Positions 49,998 to 61,900 of a DNA stretch of 64,000 nt are shown here, one piece after another (position 1 is the first letter of the stretch; the number at the start of each line of letters is the position of its first letter). Under the pieces are notes generated by a model. That model saw only the letters and a program-made list of their open reading frames with translations. It searched no databases and was not told the origin of the DNA. This DNA comes from Ereboglobus sp. PH5-10 (GTDB lineage Bacteria > Verrucomicrobiota > Verrucomicrobiia > Opitutales > Opitutaceae), in NCBI RefSeq assembly GCF_029504735.1, contig NZ_JAQFIP010000009.1, positions 92,387-156,386 of the forward strand, given 5' to 3'. A program made the translations under genes and the position numbers.

Positions 49998-52900
49998 TCA
50001 CCACAGGCGGCGGTAGCCGAGGTTTAGGGACCAGGGGCGGTCGTAGTAGGCGGCCTTGGCGTATTCATAATCCAAATACAACTGGCTGATGTCGCTGAGG
50101 CGGTAGCTCGTGCCGAAGCCGATTTCGACGCGCCTGCCGTCGTAGTCGGCCTTGAAGGTTTTGTCGTGGGCGGTGATTCTGCCTCCGTTGGAATCGACCG
50201 CGACCACGGCGAACTTGCCGTAGGGGTGCCACTTGCTGTCGCGGATCTGGCGGCCCGCGCGAACCATCGCGCGATATTGCCAGGTGTCGGAATCGCCAAC
50301 GCTCACGTCGATTGCGCGCTGGCCGACGGTGGCCCGCGTCGAGTAATCGGAGCCCTTGAGCCAGAGGACCGCCATTTGCACGCCGGGTTCGATCCACCAG
50401 CCGTCGGCGCGTTGCAGGCGGCGGCCCGCCTCGAGCGAGAGGCTTTGGCCGTTGGTGTTGTATTTGCCGTGGGTGACGCGGCCGCTCACGGACTTGGCGT
50501 CGAATTCGTTGTTGTAGCGGTCGAAGCGCGCGGTGCCGTCGAGGAACCAGCCGTTGTTCCCGAGCATGGTCAGGTAAACGCCCGCGCCCACGGAGCGGGT
50601 TTTGCCGTCGCCGGCGTTGTCGAGGCGTCGGTCAACATTGCCCATGTCGATGAAGCCGCCGATGAAGTTCACGCCGGCTTGGGTTGCGAAGGCTTTGTCC
50701 GCGCCGCCGGTGACGCCCCAGCCGTATTGCTTGAAGCTCATGCCGGAGAGTTCGTTGGCGGCGTTGAGGCGGTAGCCGCGGGAGCGGAACCACATGCCGC
50801 CGGCGGAAGGTTTGGAGCCGAGGGTTTCGGAGCGGATGTCGCCGAGGCGCGTGTGGATGGCGTCGAGGGAGCTGGCCCAGTCGAGGGCGAGGGCCGAGGC
50901 GGTGTTGATGATCGCGTCGGCGGAATGCGAGAGGCCCTGGTCGAGGAGATACCAGCTGTCCGGATTGGGCGCGTAGATGCTGCTGTCGCCGCGAACGAGC
51001 TCGATGGAGGTGAGGGCGTATTCGAGTTTGCCGCCGGGGTTGGCCATCACGAAATCGGCGGCGCCGGGGGTTTGCGCGGTGATGATTTCAATGGAGATGT
51101 TGTGCGCGGTCGGCTCGATGCCGGCGTCGAGGATGTAAACGGCGTGCGTGGCGGAGCCGGCGTTGACGAGGTCGAGTCGGTTGGCGGTTTGCGCGGCGAG
51201 GTCGGCGTTCATTACAAAGAGGCCCGACGTGTCGCCGAGGGTCGCGATCGTCGCGGTGTCGGTGGGATTGGCAAAGAGGAGCGTGCCGCCGCGCATGTTG
51301 AGGGTGCCGAAGTTGACGGCGTCGCGCGCGAGTTTGAGTTGCGCGTTTTGGTCGAGCGTCGTGACGGCGATGTCGTAGGCGGTGTTCGCGATGGTGACGG
51401 TGCCGCCGGTCACGTAGTGCGCGCCCTCGCCGGTGATGTTGTTTTGCAGCGTGCCGGTCACGCCGGTTTGCTCGAAGGCCGCGCCGGATGCGACGCCGAT
51501 GTCGGCATCGCCGAGCGCGTCGATTTGCGCGGCAACGAGGCGTCCGGCGGCGACGGTGCCCGTGCCGTGGAAATCGGTGCTGGAGTTGACAAGCGTGACT
51601 TCGCCGCCGGCGACGTGGAGCGTGCCGGCGCCGGAGAGCGTGTTGCGAGCCGTGCCGGTGGTTTCAAAGGTGAGCATGCCGTCGAGGAGGATGTCGGCGG
51701 AGCCGAGGCCTTCGGCGTCGGTGAGGCGCGCGGTGGCGGCGGCCCCGATGGCTGTTTGCGCGGTGTAATCGGTGTTGGCGCTGGTGATGGTCAACGTGCC
51801 GCCGGCGAGGGTGAGCGCGCCGGTGCCGGTGATATGGCCGTCGATTTGGCCGCCTTCGGCGATGGTTTGCGCGTTGCCGTTGAGGTCGAAGGTGGCGGGG
51901 ATTTCGACGATGACGAGCTTGGTGTTGCCGAGGGCGTTGTCCGCGTCGGCGCGAACGGTGCCGCTGACGAGCGTGCTTGTGCCGGTGTAGCTGTTGGAGC
52001 CGGTGAGCACGATGAGCGAGCCGGTGGTGTAGGTGACGCCGCCGAGGCCGGTAATGTCGGCGCTGAGAGTGTTGTCGGTCGCGCCGGTGCTGGTGAGCAC
52101 GAGGGTTTCGCCGTCCTTCACATTGAGCTGGCGCAGCACGTAATCGTAGTAGAGGCCGCCTTCGTGTCCCGTGCTGGTGGTGGCGCTGGCGGTGATGGCG
52201 GCGTAGCCGTAGGTGGCCTCGACATTGCCGTAGTCGATGACCTGGCCCTCGGAGAGGGCGGTGCCGTCGGCCTTGACGATGTCGAGTTGGTGGGAGGCGT
52301 GCTCGGCGAGCGTGCCGGCCTTGACGAGGAGCGTGGCGTTGGAGTCGGGGCCGTCCTGGTCGAGGAAGTTTTTGCCGACCTCGACGGCGGCGTGCGTGCC
52401 GGAGGTGTAGTTTTCAAACACGATCAGGCTGGAGGCGTCGGTGATGGAGAGCGTGCCGACGTTGAGGACTTCGGCGGGATCGACGCCGTTTTTCGGAATC
52501 CAGAGTTTGCCGGAGTTGAGCGTGAGGCCGCCGATTGTTCCGGTGACCGCGTTGGTGTGGAGCGCGGAGCCGGCGTCGAGTTGAAGGGTGGCGTTTTTGA
52601 GGGCGGTGACGTTGGAGTCGTCGCCGAGGTTCATTGTGGTGTTGGCAAGAGTGACGGTGCCCTCGAAATAGTCTGAAGGGCTGACGGCTGAAGAGCCGAA
52701 GGAGAAGGTCGAGCCGGAGAGGTTTACCGAAAGCGTGCCGGAGCCGGTGAGGGTGTTGCCCCAAAGCCATGAGTCGCCGGTTTTGACCACGAGGAGACCG
52801 TCGATGTGCGTGTCGCCCGCGCCGAGATTGGCGGTCGAGGAAACGGTGCCGGAGCCGGTGATGTTCCAGGCGGAGCCGGTGTTGACGCCGGTGATGTTGA

Positions 52901-55900
52901 CGCCGTTGGCGGTGACAAAGGTGGTGCCGGAGCCGGTGATGTTGCTGGCGTAGTCGCCCGTGGCGGCGAGGTCGAGCGCGGCGTTGTTGACCATGGCGCC
53001 GGTGCCGGTGGCTGCGAGGTTTTCGAGGCGCAGCGTGCCGCCGGTGACGAGGGTCGTGCCGGTGAAGGCGTTGTTGGCGTGGGTGAGCGTGATCGTGGTC
53101 GCGGTGTTTTGTTTTTCAAAAACACCCGCGCCGACGAGGTTTGCCGCGCCGAGGTTTTCGTTGGCGGAGGCGGCGAGGCGCGAGCCGGCGGCGATGTCGA
53201 AGGTGCCGGTGAAGGCGGCGTTGTTGCCTCCCAGTGTGACGGTGCTGCTGGCGAGCGCGATGTTGCCCGCGCCCGTGACGGACTTGGCGAAGGTGCCGCT
53301 CGCGGTGTCGATTGAGAGGAGGTTGCCGTTGGCGAGCGTGCCGGAGCGGCCTAGGCCGTCGGTGTTGTCGATGCGGATGGTGCCGGTGTTCGCGATATCG
53401 GCGGAGAGGCCGGTGTTCGCGCCGCGGATGTCGAGGTGGCCGGCGGTGTTGAGCGTGCCGGAGCCGGTGAGCGCGCCGAGCGAGGTGCCGCCGTTGGCGA
53501 GGGTGAGCACGCCGGCGTTGAGATCGAGCGTGCTGCCGGCGGCGGTGTTGAGCGTGCCGGTGGCCTGGGTCTTGCCGTTCATGTCAACGCCGGTGTTGGC
53601 GGCGAGGTCGAGGAGCGGGGTGCCGCCAAAGGCGTTGTCGGTGAGCATGCGCACGGTGCCGCCGGTGACGAGGGTCGCGCCTTCGTAATCGCTGGCGGCG
53701 TTGCCGATGGAATACACGCCGGTGCCGCTCATGGTGTAGCCGCCGGAGCCGGTGAGTTTCACGCCGAGCGTGGATTGGGAGGCGTTGGAATTCGAGAGGG
53801 TGATGCTCGCGCCGGCGTTGGCGCTGAGTTCGACGAGGCCGTAGGCCCAGCCGATACCGCTGCCGGTGACGGCGGCGTGGAAGTCGTAACGCGCGGTGCC
53901 GGTGACGGCGTTGGATGCGTCGCGGATGCCGGTGGCGATGGCATTGCCGGAGACGGGCGTGCCGTCGTATTGGACGATGTCGAGTTGCACGCCCGTGCCG
54001 GTGACGCTGCCGGTGGCGTTGACGATCATTTGCTGGACGGTGCCGGTTTGCGCAAAGAACGAGGGGGCGTTGATCACGTCGGTGTCGTCAACCACGGTGA
54101 CGGGTTTCGACATTTTGATGGTGCCGCTGCCGGCGACGAGGTCGGTGACGGTGAGCGTGCCGGTCGGGCTGACTTGCGCGCCCGTGGTTTCGACCATGAG
54201 CGTGCCGCCGTCCATTTCCAACGCGCCGATGGTGCGGTTGGCGTTGATTTCGGTGGAGCCGTTTTGCCCGAGGACGAGCGCGGCGTTGACGAGAAGCGAG
54301 CCGGCGTTGGCGTCGAGGGCGAGGTGGCCGCCGCGCATGGCGAGCGTGCCGGTGAAGGCGTTGTTGAGGCCGGATGCGAAGGCGAGCGTGCCGGTGGCGT
54401 CGGCGAAGTTTGCCGTGAGCGTGCCGTCGCCGCCAAGTGTGTTGGTGAAGGTCCAGCCTCCGGCGGCGGGCGCGAGCGCGAGCTGTCCGCCCGCGAGGTT
54501 GACGCTGCCGACGCCGAGATTTTGCGTGCCGCTGACGGTGCCCGAGCCGGTGATATTCCACGCGGCGATGGTGTTGGCGCCGATGAGGTTGACGCCGTTT
54601 TCGGAAACGACGGCGGCGCCGTTGCCGACGATGTTATTGGCAAAATTGCCGCCGTCGGCGAGGTCGAGGACGGCGGAGGAGGCCACGGTGACTCTGCCGG
54701 TGCCGGTGGCGGCGAGGTTTTCGAGGCGCAATGTGCCGCCGGTGACGAGGGTCGTGCCGGTGAAGGCGGTGCTCGCGGCGGTGAGCGTGAGCGTGCTCGC
54801 GCCGGTTTTTTCGATGCGCGCGGCGCCCTCAAAGACGCCGTCGTATTGGCTGGCGATGGTGTTGTTGAGCGTGATGCCGCCGCCGGTCAGCGCGATTTTG
54901 CCCGCGCCGCCGAGATGGTTGAGCGCGACGGAATTGGTGACGACGAGTGTCGCGCCTGAGTCAACTTGGAACGCGGTGCTGCTGGCGAAAAGCGCGTGGG
55001 GCGCGCTCGCCGCAATCGCGACGGAGCCGCTGGCGATCGTGGTGGTGCCGGTGTGGGTGTAGGCGGCGGCGGGCGCGAGGGTGATGAGGTCGCCCGCGGT
55101 GGCGCCCGCGGCAATGGCGAGATTGGCGGGCGAGCCGGCGGCTTGGGTGATGAGGGCCTTGAAGTCTTGCGCGCCGTCGCCGTCGGTTTGCCCGAGGGTG
55201 AAGGTTTTGCCGGACTGGATTTCGATGGCGGTGAGCGTGCTGCTGAGGAAGATGCCGTGGGTGCCTCCGTGCATGGCGGAGAAGGCGTAGTTGTGCACGG
55301 CCTTTGCGGTCGGATCGAGAGCGGTGTCGGAGCCTTGGATGATGTTACTCAGCATGGTCGTGCTGTCCAACGCGCCTTTGAGCCTGAGGCTGGAGATGTC
55401 GCCGGTCACGGCATTGGCGCTTTGGGCGATGGTGGCGGAGACGCCGTCGTCGAGCGAGAGGAGTCCGCCCGCGCCGGCCGGGTTGCTGTCAATCGTGGCG
55501 GGGCCGACGATGTTGATGTCGGTTGCGCTGAGTTTTTCCTGGCCGAAATCGACCGCCGTCACGCCAGAACCAAAGAGGACCAGGGAGCGCACAGTCTGGT
55601 CGCCGTCGAGGTTGAGGGTGCCGCTGACAAGCGAGATCGCGGCGTCCCTGAGAACACCATTGGTCGCATTACCCGCCACGGAATCGAGGTTGAGGACGCC
55701 GGAGTGGATATTGACGATGCCGTTGAAGTTGCCGCCCTGCGCAGTGGATGCGAACGAAAGCGTGCCGCCCTCGGTGAGATACAGCGAAATGTTGCCAGTA
55801 TAAGGGGATGCGCTGTCAATTTTGTTACCGAGAACAAAATTGCCGGATGATGCGACATACAGGGAACCGGCGAGGAGGAGGTCGCCCGTGCCGATATTTT

Positions 55901-58900
55901 CAGTCGCGCTCACAGTCATCGCCGACGAGCCGTGCACGAACCAGTCGCCAGTATAGTCGCTGTTGTCGGCCGTGAGCGTGACAGCGGTTTGCTGGACATG
56001 CGTGGTGCCGCCGCCCGCGAGGATGTTTGCAAATGTGCCGCTGAAATCGAGCGCGAGGTTTCCGGTTGCGCCAATGGTGACGGAGCCGCTGCCGAGCGCG
56101 GCGGCGTTTTGGGCGACGAGGCTGCCGCTGGTGATTTGCGTGCCGCCGGCGTAGTCGTTCGAGCCGGTGACGCGGAGCGCGCCGGCGCCGGTTTTCGCGA
56201 GCGCGCCGTCGCCGGTGACGAGGCCGCCGAGGGCGAGCGCGGTGGTGGCGGTGTTTTCGAGCGAGAGTGTCTTGCCGGTTGCGAGCACGATGGTGTTGGA
56301 GAGCGCAACGGATGCGGCGGTGGTGTTGGAGAGAATCGCATCGCCGGTGACGTTGAGGGCGCCGGCGCCGAGGGCGGTGTTGGTGGCCGCCTCGATTTTG
56401 CCGGCGGCGAGCTCGATGCCGGCGGTGTGGGCGGAGTTGTCGCCCGCGAGGATGAGAACGCCCTGCCCCGCCTTGGCGAAGGTGCCGGTGCCGGCGAGCG
56501 CGCCGGCGAGGTTGAGCGCGGCGTTGGTGTCGATCGTCACGGTGGCGCTGGTGGAAACGGTGGATGTCGCGACATTGGCGAATGTGAGCCGGTGGTCGCC
56601 GAGGACGCTGAAGCTGCCCGCGATTTCGAGCGGATTGGCCAGAAGGGTGCGATCCGCGCCGAGCGCCTCGAGCGCGCCGCCCTTGAGGATGACTTTGCCC
56701 GCGCCAAGGGGGCCGTTGATGGCGGTGCCGTCGGCGGCGATGCGCACGAGGCCGGATTCGAGCGCGAAGCCCTCCGTGAATGTGTTTGCGCCGGCGAGAA
56801 CAAGCGTGCCCGCGCCGCGCTTGATCATGGCCTGGTTGCCTTCGATAACGCCGTTGAGCGTGATGGTGCCGGAGCCGTCGTGAGTAACGACAAAGTTGTT
56901 TAGCCCAATGCCGCGATCGAGTTCGAGGTTGAGCCCGGCGTCAATGGTCATGGAGGCCTGCGAGAGCGCGTCGCTGAGGATGTAGGTGTTGCCACCGTCG
57001 CTATCGAGATTGATAACTTCGCCGGCCGTGCCGATGGTGAATGAGTGCGGGGAAACTACACTCAGGCCGATGCCGGCAATCGTCATGTTGCTGACGCCGC
57101 CGATCGTCTTGCCGTTGAGCGAACTGTCGAGCGCGCCGAATGTCGCGCCCATGCCCTTGTGGTTTGGCGTGGCGTTGGTGTTATAATAGTTGCCGCTGAG
57201 CGAATCGTAGCTTTGCCAGCTCGCGTCGCCCCAGTCGGAGCCGGAGCGCCCGTCCCACGCATAGGCGATGCCGAAAGGCACGAGCACCCAGTCGCCGCCA
57301 ACCTTTATGGTTTTGCCGCCAAGCGCGTATTGGGAGCCGAAGCTGACATCGGCGTAACGCTGCTCGGAACTCACGCCACTGACGATGATCTGGTTGAGGC
57401 CGCCGCCGGTGATGGCATTGCCCTTCCAGCTGGAGAAAGTGAGCTGGCCGCCGGCATCAAAGAAGATGTCGCCGGTGGTGAACTTGGTGAGGCTGGTGTT
57501 GGCGCCGAAGTCGATGATGGAGTTGCCGGAAACTTGAATGCCGCCGCCAAGCGCCTGGGTGTGGCCGCCGAGGTGGAGCGTGCCGTCGTCGAGGGTGAGC
57601 GCCTGCACGCCGCCGACGAGGCCGGCAGCCGTCAAGGCAAAGACGCCGCCGTTGATTTCGAGGGAGGGCGCGGAGAGTTTCACTCCGACGGTGGCGTTGG
57701 ACGCCCGAATGAGGCCGGCGGAAACAAGCGTGCCCCGGTTGGCCGCGGTGGTGCTGCCAAGGGTCGCGCCGTCGCCGAGGAACGTGACGACATCGGAGCC
57801 GAGGACCTTGAATTTGCCGCCGTTGTTGAGGACGATTGACGACTGGCCGTCCGCGCAACTCGCAATGGAGACAATGGCGGGGTTGTCGGCGTCGACGCCC
57901 TCCGTGATGATTTCGAACGCGCCGTTGGCGTTGGAAACGGAGAGGACGCCGGTGCCGAGGTAATTGGCGGTGTCGTCCACGGCGCCGATGGTGACATGGC
58001 CGTCGCTCGTGATGTCGGCGACGGCGCGCACGGTGCCGGAGTTGGTGATGTTGATGCCGCCGGTAATTTTGTTGGCGGCGTTGGAGAGCTCGATGATGCC
58101 GCCGGCGCCGCTGGAGGTGAAGCCGCTGGTATCGTTGGTGTCGAGCAGATGCGACTTGATGGCGAGTGTGGCGCCGGTCTGCACGCTGATGGCGTAGGAA
58201 TTGCCGCCCTTGAGCGTGATGGTCGGCGTGTCGAGAATGAGGGTGCTGGCGGTGTTGCTGGCGAAAGCCGATTTCCTGACGATAAAGCCGCTGTTGCCGG
58301 AGGCAAAGGCGATGGCGTTTGAGAGGGTTCGCGAAGTCGAGCCATCGTCGGCATAGGCGGCGAGGATGCCGCTTGTGTCATAGAACATAAGCTCGCCCGT
58401 GCCGAGCGCGCCGCTTTGCACGGTGCCGTCGGGGTTGAGCACGCTGTCGGTGCCGATTTCCAAGATGCCCACATTGAGGTCGGTGCCCCCCGAGTAGGTG
58501 TTGGGCGCCTGCAGGCGAATCGTGCCGCCGCCATAGGAAACTTTGCGAAGCTTGCCCGCGCCCTCTATTATGTGATCCTTGCCGAAGATCATTTCGTTGA
58601 AAACAAAAAGCGCCGTTGTTGCGGCCAAGGTCGATGTGCCGGAATGGTCAAAGGTGAAGTTACCGCGGAAGGTTTGGTTGCTGCCGTTAAAGTTGAGCGG
58701 ATTGGAGATGGTGCGGGTGCTGCCGGCGGCGGTGAGCAATGAATTGGTGTCCGGGTTCCATGCGCGAAGTGAATTATGCATGTTCCCAAATGAAATTGTT
58801 CCCGAGGAGGCGCCGAGAGCCCGGTCGTGCGCCACATTGATTTCCCCGCCGTTGAGCCTGACGCCGCCCGTGAAGGTGTTCGCGCCGCCGAGCATGAGCG

Positions 58901-61900
58901 CGCCGTAACCGTTGAAGGCAATGCCGCCCTCGCCGCTGATGTTGCCGTCGAGCATGAGCATCTGGTAGCTGTTGCGGTCGTTTGCCTCGGCGGCGGCTGT
59001 GATACCTCCATAATAGGTGCCGTTCGCGCCCCAGACGCTAATGTTGTGCGTGCCGCTGGAAAGAACGCCGTCGCCCGTCATGCGCAAGTGGGTGATGGCG
59101 CCGGCTTCCGTGCCCGTGCCATTGTCCGTTTCGCGCTGGAGCTTGAGACTGCCATTGAGCGTCCAATCATTTTCAAGGACGCGGGTCGCGTCAGCAAGGT
59201 TGGCGGCGATGTCACCGCCCGCCGTGGGCAGCTTGACGGACGCGCCACCGCCCCACCATGCCTCGAGGGTTTGCGTGTCCTCGAGCGCGCCACCTATGAC
59301 GAGGGCGCCCGAGCCAAACGCGTGGCTGGCGCCAATCTGGACAAAGTTACTGTCGCGCAATTCCACGCCGCCGGTCCACGTGGTTTTGTTGTCACCGGTG
59401 ATTCGGAGCATGCCGCCGCCGGTTTTGACGAGTTTGCTGTTTCCGAAAACCCGGCCGTTCCAGACGACATAGCCGGAATACACCGTGGTGTTTTCCGAGG
59501 GCGTCACGTTTGCGACAAGCTCCGTGTCGGCGGCGAGACGCACGTCGCTGTCGATTGTGAGAATGGAGGAGCCGGCGTGTTTGATGCGGGCGAAGGCGGC
59601 GTCCTCAAGCGCACCGGTGCCGTGGAAGGTGAGCGTGCCGGAGCCGCCGAAGTTCACGCCGGCCTGGAATGCCTCGATATTGAGGTGGTTGAGGTCGTAG
59701 TTCCCGTCCACGTCGATGGTTTTGGCCGTGAGGTTCGTGTCGATGTCCCGGATGGAGACGCTGGCCGTGGTGGAGTTGGGAATCTGGCTGGCGCGCCAGT
59801 TGGAGGCGGTGCTCCATTTCGCGTCGCCCGCGCCACCCGCCCACTCAATGGTGGGGAGGGCGGCCACCGTGTCGGGCAGGAGATACCATTTACCGTCCGC
59901 GCCCTGCTCTATCTTTGCCCCGGCTTCCCATCCGGTGAAGGCGATATTGCCCAACAGGCTGGCGTTGTCGCCGGTGAAATTGTTCGAGTTCAGCCGGACA
60001 TAGGCGCCGGTGCCATCGGAGTTCCAAACACCGTCGGCATTTTGGATGAGCAGCACCTTGGACCTGTTCCAGTGCGTGTTAGAGCTCGTGTTTGCGGAAC
60101 TGAAGGACAGGCGGCCCGTGCCGCCAAGTATCAACGAGCCGTTGTCGCGCAAGTAAAGGGTCGAGATTGTGTTTGAATAGTCGTTGGCATCGAACGCGCC
60201 GCCTTGCAGCACGAGGGAGCCGGCGATGAGCTGGTCGCTTTTGCCGAGCTGCAGGATGCCGCCGTATGCGTAAACACCATTTGCCTTGATGGTGTTCACG
60301 TTGGCCGCGTCGGCGCCGTTGTGGTAGAAGGTGCTGATGCCGTTGCCGTATTTGGCGATGTTTGAGAGATTCGTGATATCAGCATGGGCCGCGCCGCCGG
60401 CCTTCACGTAGGACTGGCCGGTGGTGTTGGTGCTGGTGTCGAGGCGCAGGGTCGGCGAGCGGGTGGCGTCGGTGCCGTTGCCGTAGGTGGCTCCCGCAAA
60501 GATGACGTCGCCCGCGACGGACAATATGCCCGCGCCCGAGGTCGAAATGATCTGCATGTCCCCGCCGAGCGTGACAGCGCCGTCGCCGGTGAAGCGCAAT
60601 GAGGAACCGTTGTTCAAGGCGATGGTCGCCGTGTGCAGGGTGTCCGCGCCCTGGAACAGGGCGTTGTTGCCGTCGGTATTGACACTGGCAATGGAGTTGG
60701 CGCCCGAAAGAGAAAGGTTTCCGGAGCCGAGATAATTCTTGCCGGCCTCAACCGCGCCCAAGCGCAGACCATCGCTGCCGATGGTCGTGTAGAGTATGCC
60801 CGCGTTAATCGTGAGTCCGCCGGAGAACGTGCTGTTGTCGCCGAGCATTTCCAAGCCGTAGCCGCCTATCTTGGTCAGACCACCGACGCCCGTAAAATCG
60901 ATTCCCTCGCCAAAGGTGACGGAGGCGTAATCAGCGGAGTTCGTGGTGGCCCCGTTTACATTGAGGGAGTAAACCGAATCCAAGTTGACGACGCCGATGC
61001 CGTTGAAGTTCAGGCGCTGCAGCGCGACATTTCCCTCGATTCCGAAGGCACCGGAGTAATTCAGCCTTTCGTAACCATTATAGCCGTAGAACACGCCGGC
61101 GCGAAGCACGACACTTCCAGCGCCGAGCCAGTCGCCGGCGCCGCCAGGACCAAAAGGGTTCGACATGTTTGAGGTCAGGATGCCCTGTTCCAAGAACAAC
61201 GTCCCGGAAAACGCCGTCTTCGCATTGCTCCAAATATACAGGGTGCCCGCGCCGGTCTTGGTTATGTTTTTGTCACCCGCCACGATTCCATTGAGCAAGA
61301 CGTAGTTGTCGGCGTGAATCGTCAAGTCGTCCTTGAGCACGATGGTCGCGGGAACCTGAAGATTGACGCCTGTTATCTGCTTAAGCGTGCCGCCGGCGCC
61401 GTGATTATCGAAAATAAAGGTGCCCGAGTTGATAACAAAATAGCCGCCGGCATGGGCAGTGGGATCGACGCTCAGGGAGCCGAGTGTGACCGTGCCACCG
61501 CCCAGATTGACGGTTTTGGCGCCGAGGGTGGATCCGATCGCCGCGGCGCTGATCGTGGCCTTGGCGCCGGCGAAGTTTGGGATGTTGAACTCGTCGTCGC
61601 CGACCCAGTTGGTGGGTGCAAACCAGTTCCAGTTGCCCGTCGTGGCGAGGCCGTCGGTTTTGTTGTCGAACACAGACTCAAGGTAATTGCCCGCGATGGG
61701 GACGAGGTTGCCCGAGTCATACTCCGCGCCCTTGTTGTAACCGTAGAACCACACTTGCGAAAGCTCCCCGGACGAAAGCGTGTTGAGCGTGGTAATGAGA
61801 TCGTCCGTCAACGAACCGCCGGCGCTGTAGTTTCTAAACTTCAGGATCGAGTTGGCGCCGAGCGTGGTGTTGCCGAGTCCGAGGGCTGTCGCCGTCGAGC

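Noticed and set aside
50166..52676. An 836-codon open frame on the plus strand opposite the autotransporter gene
   Set aside because: Its translation is Gly/Ala/Val/Glu-rich low-complexity text that mirrors the repeat codons of the minus-strand gene. No domain or signal is seen. The similar frame at 61314-63485 was rejected for the same reason.
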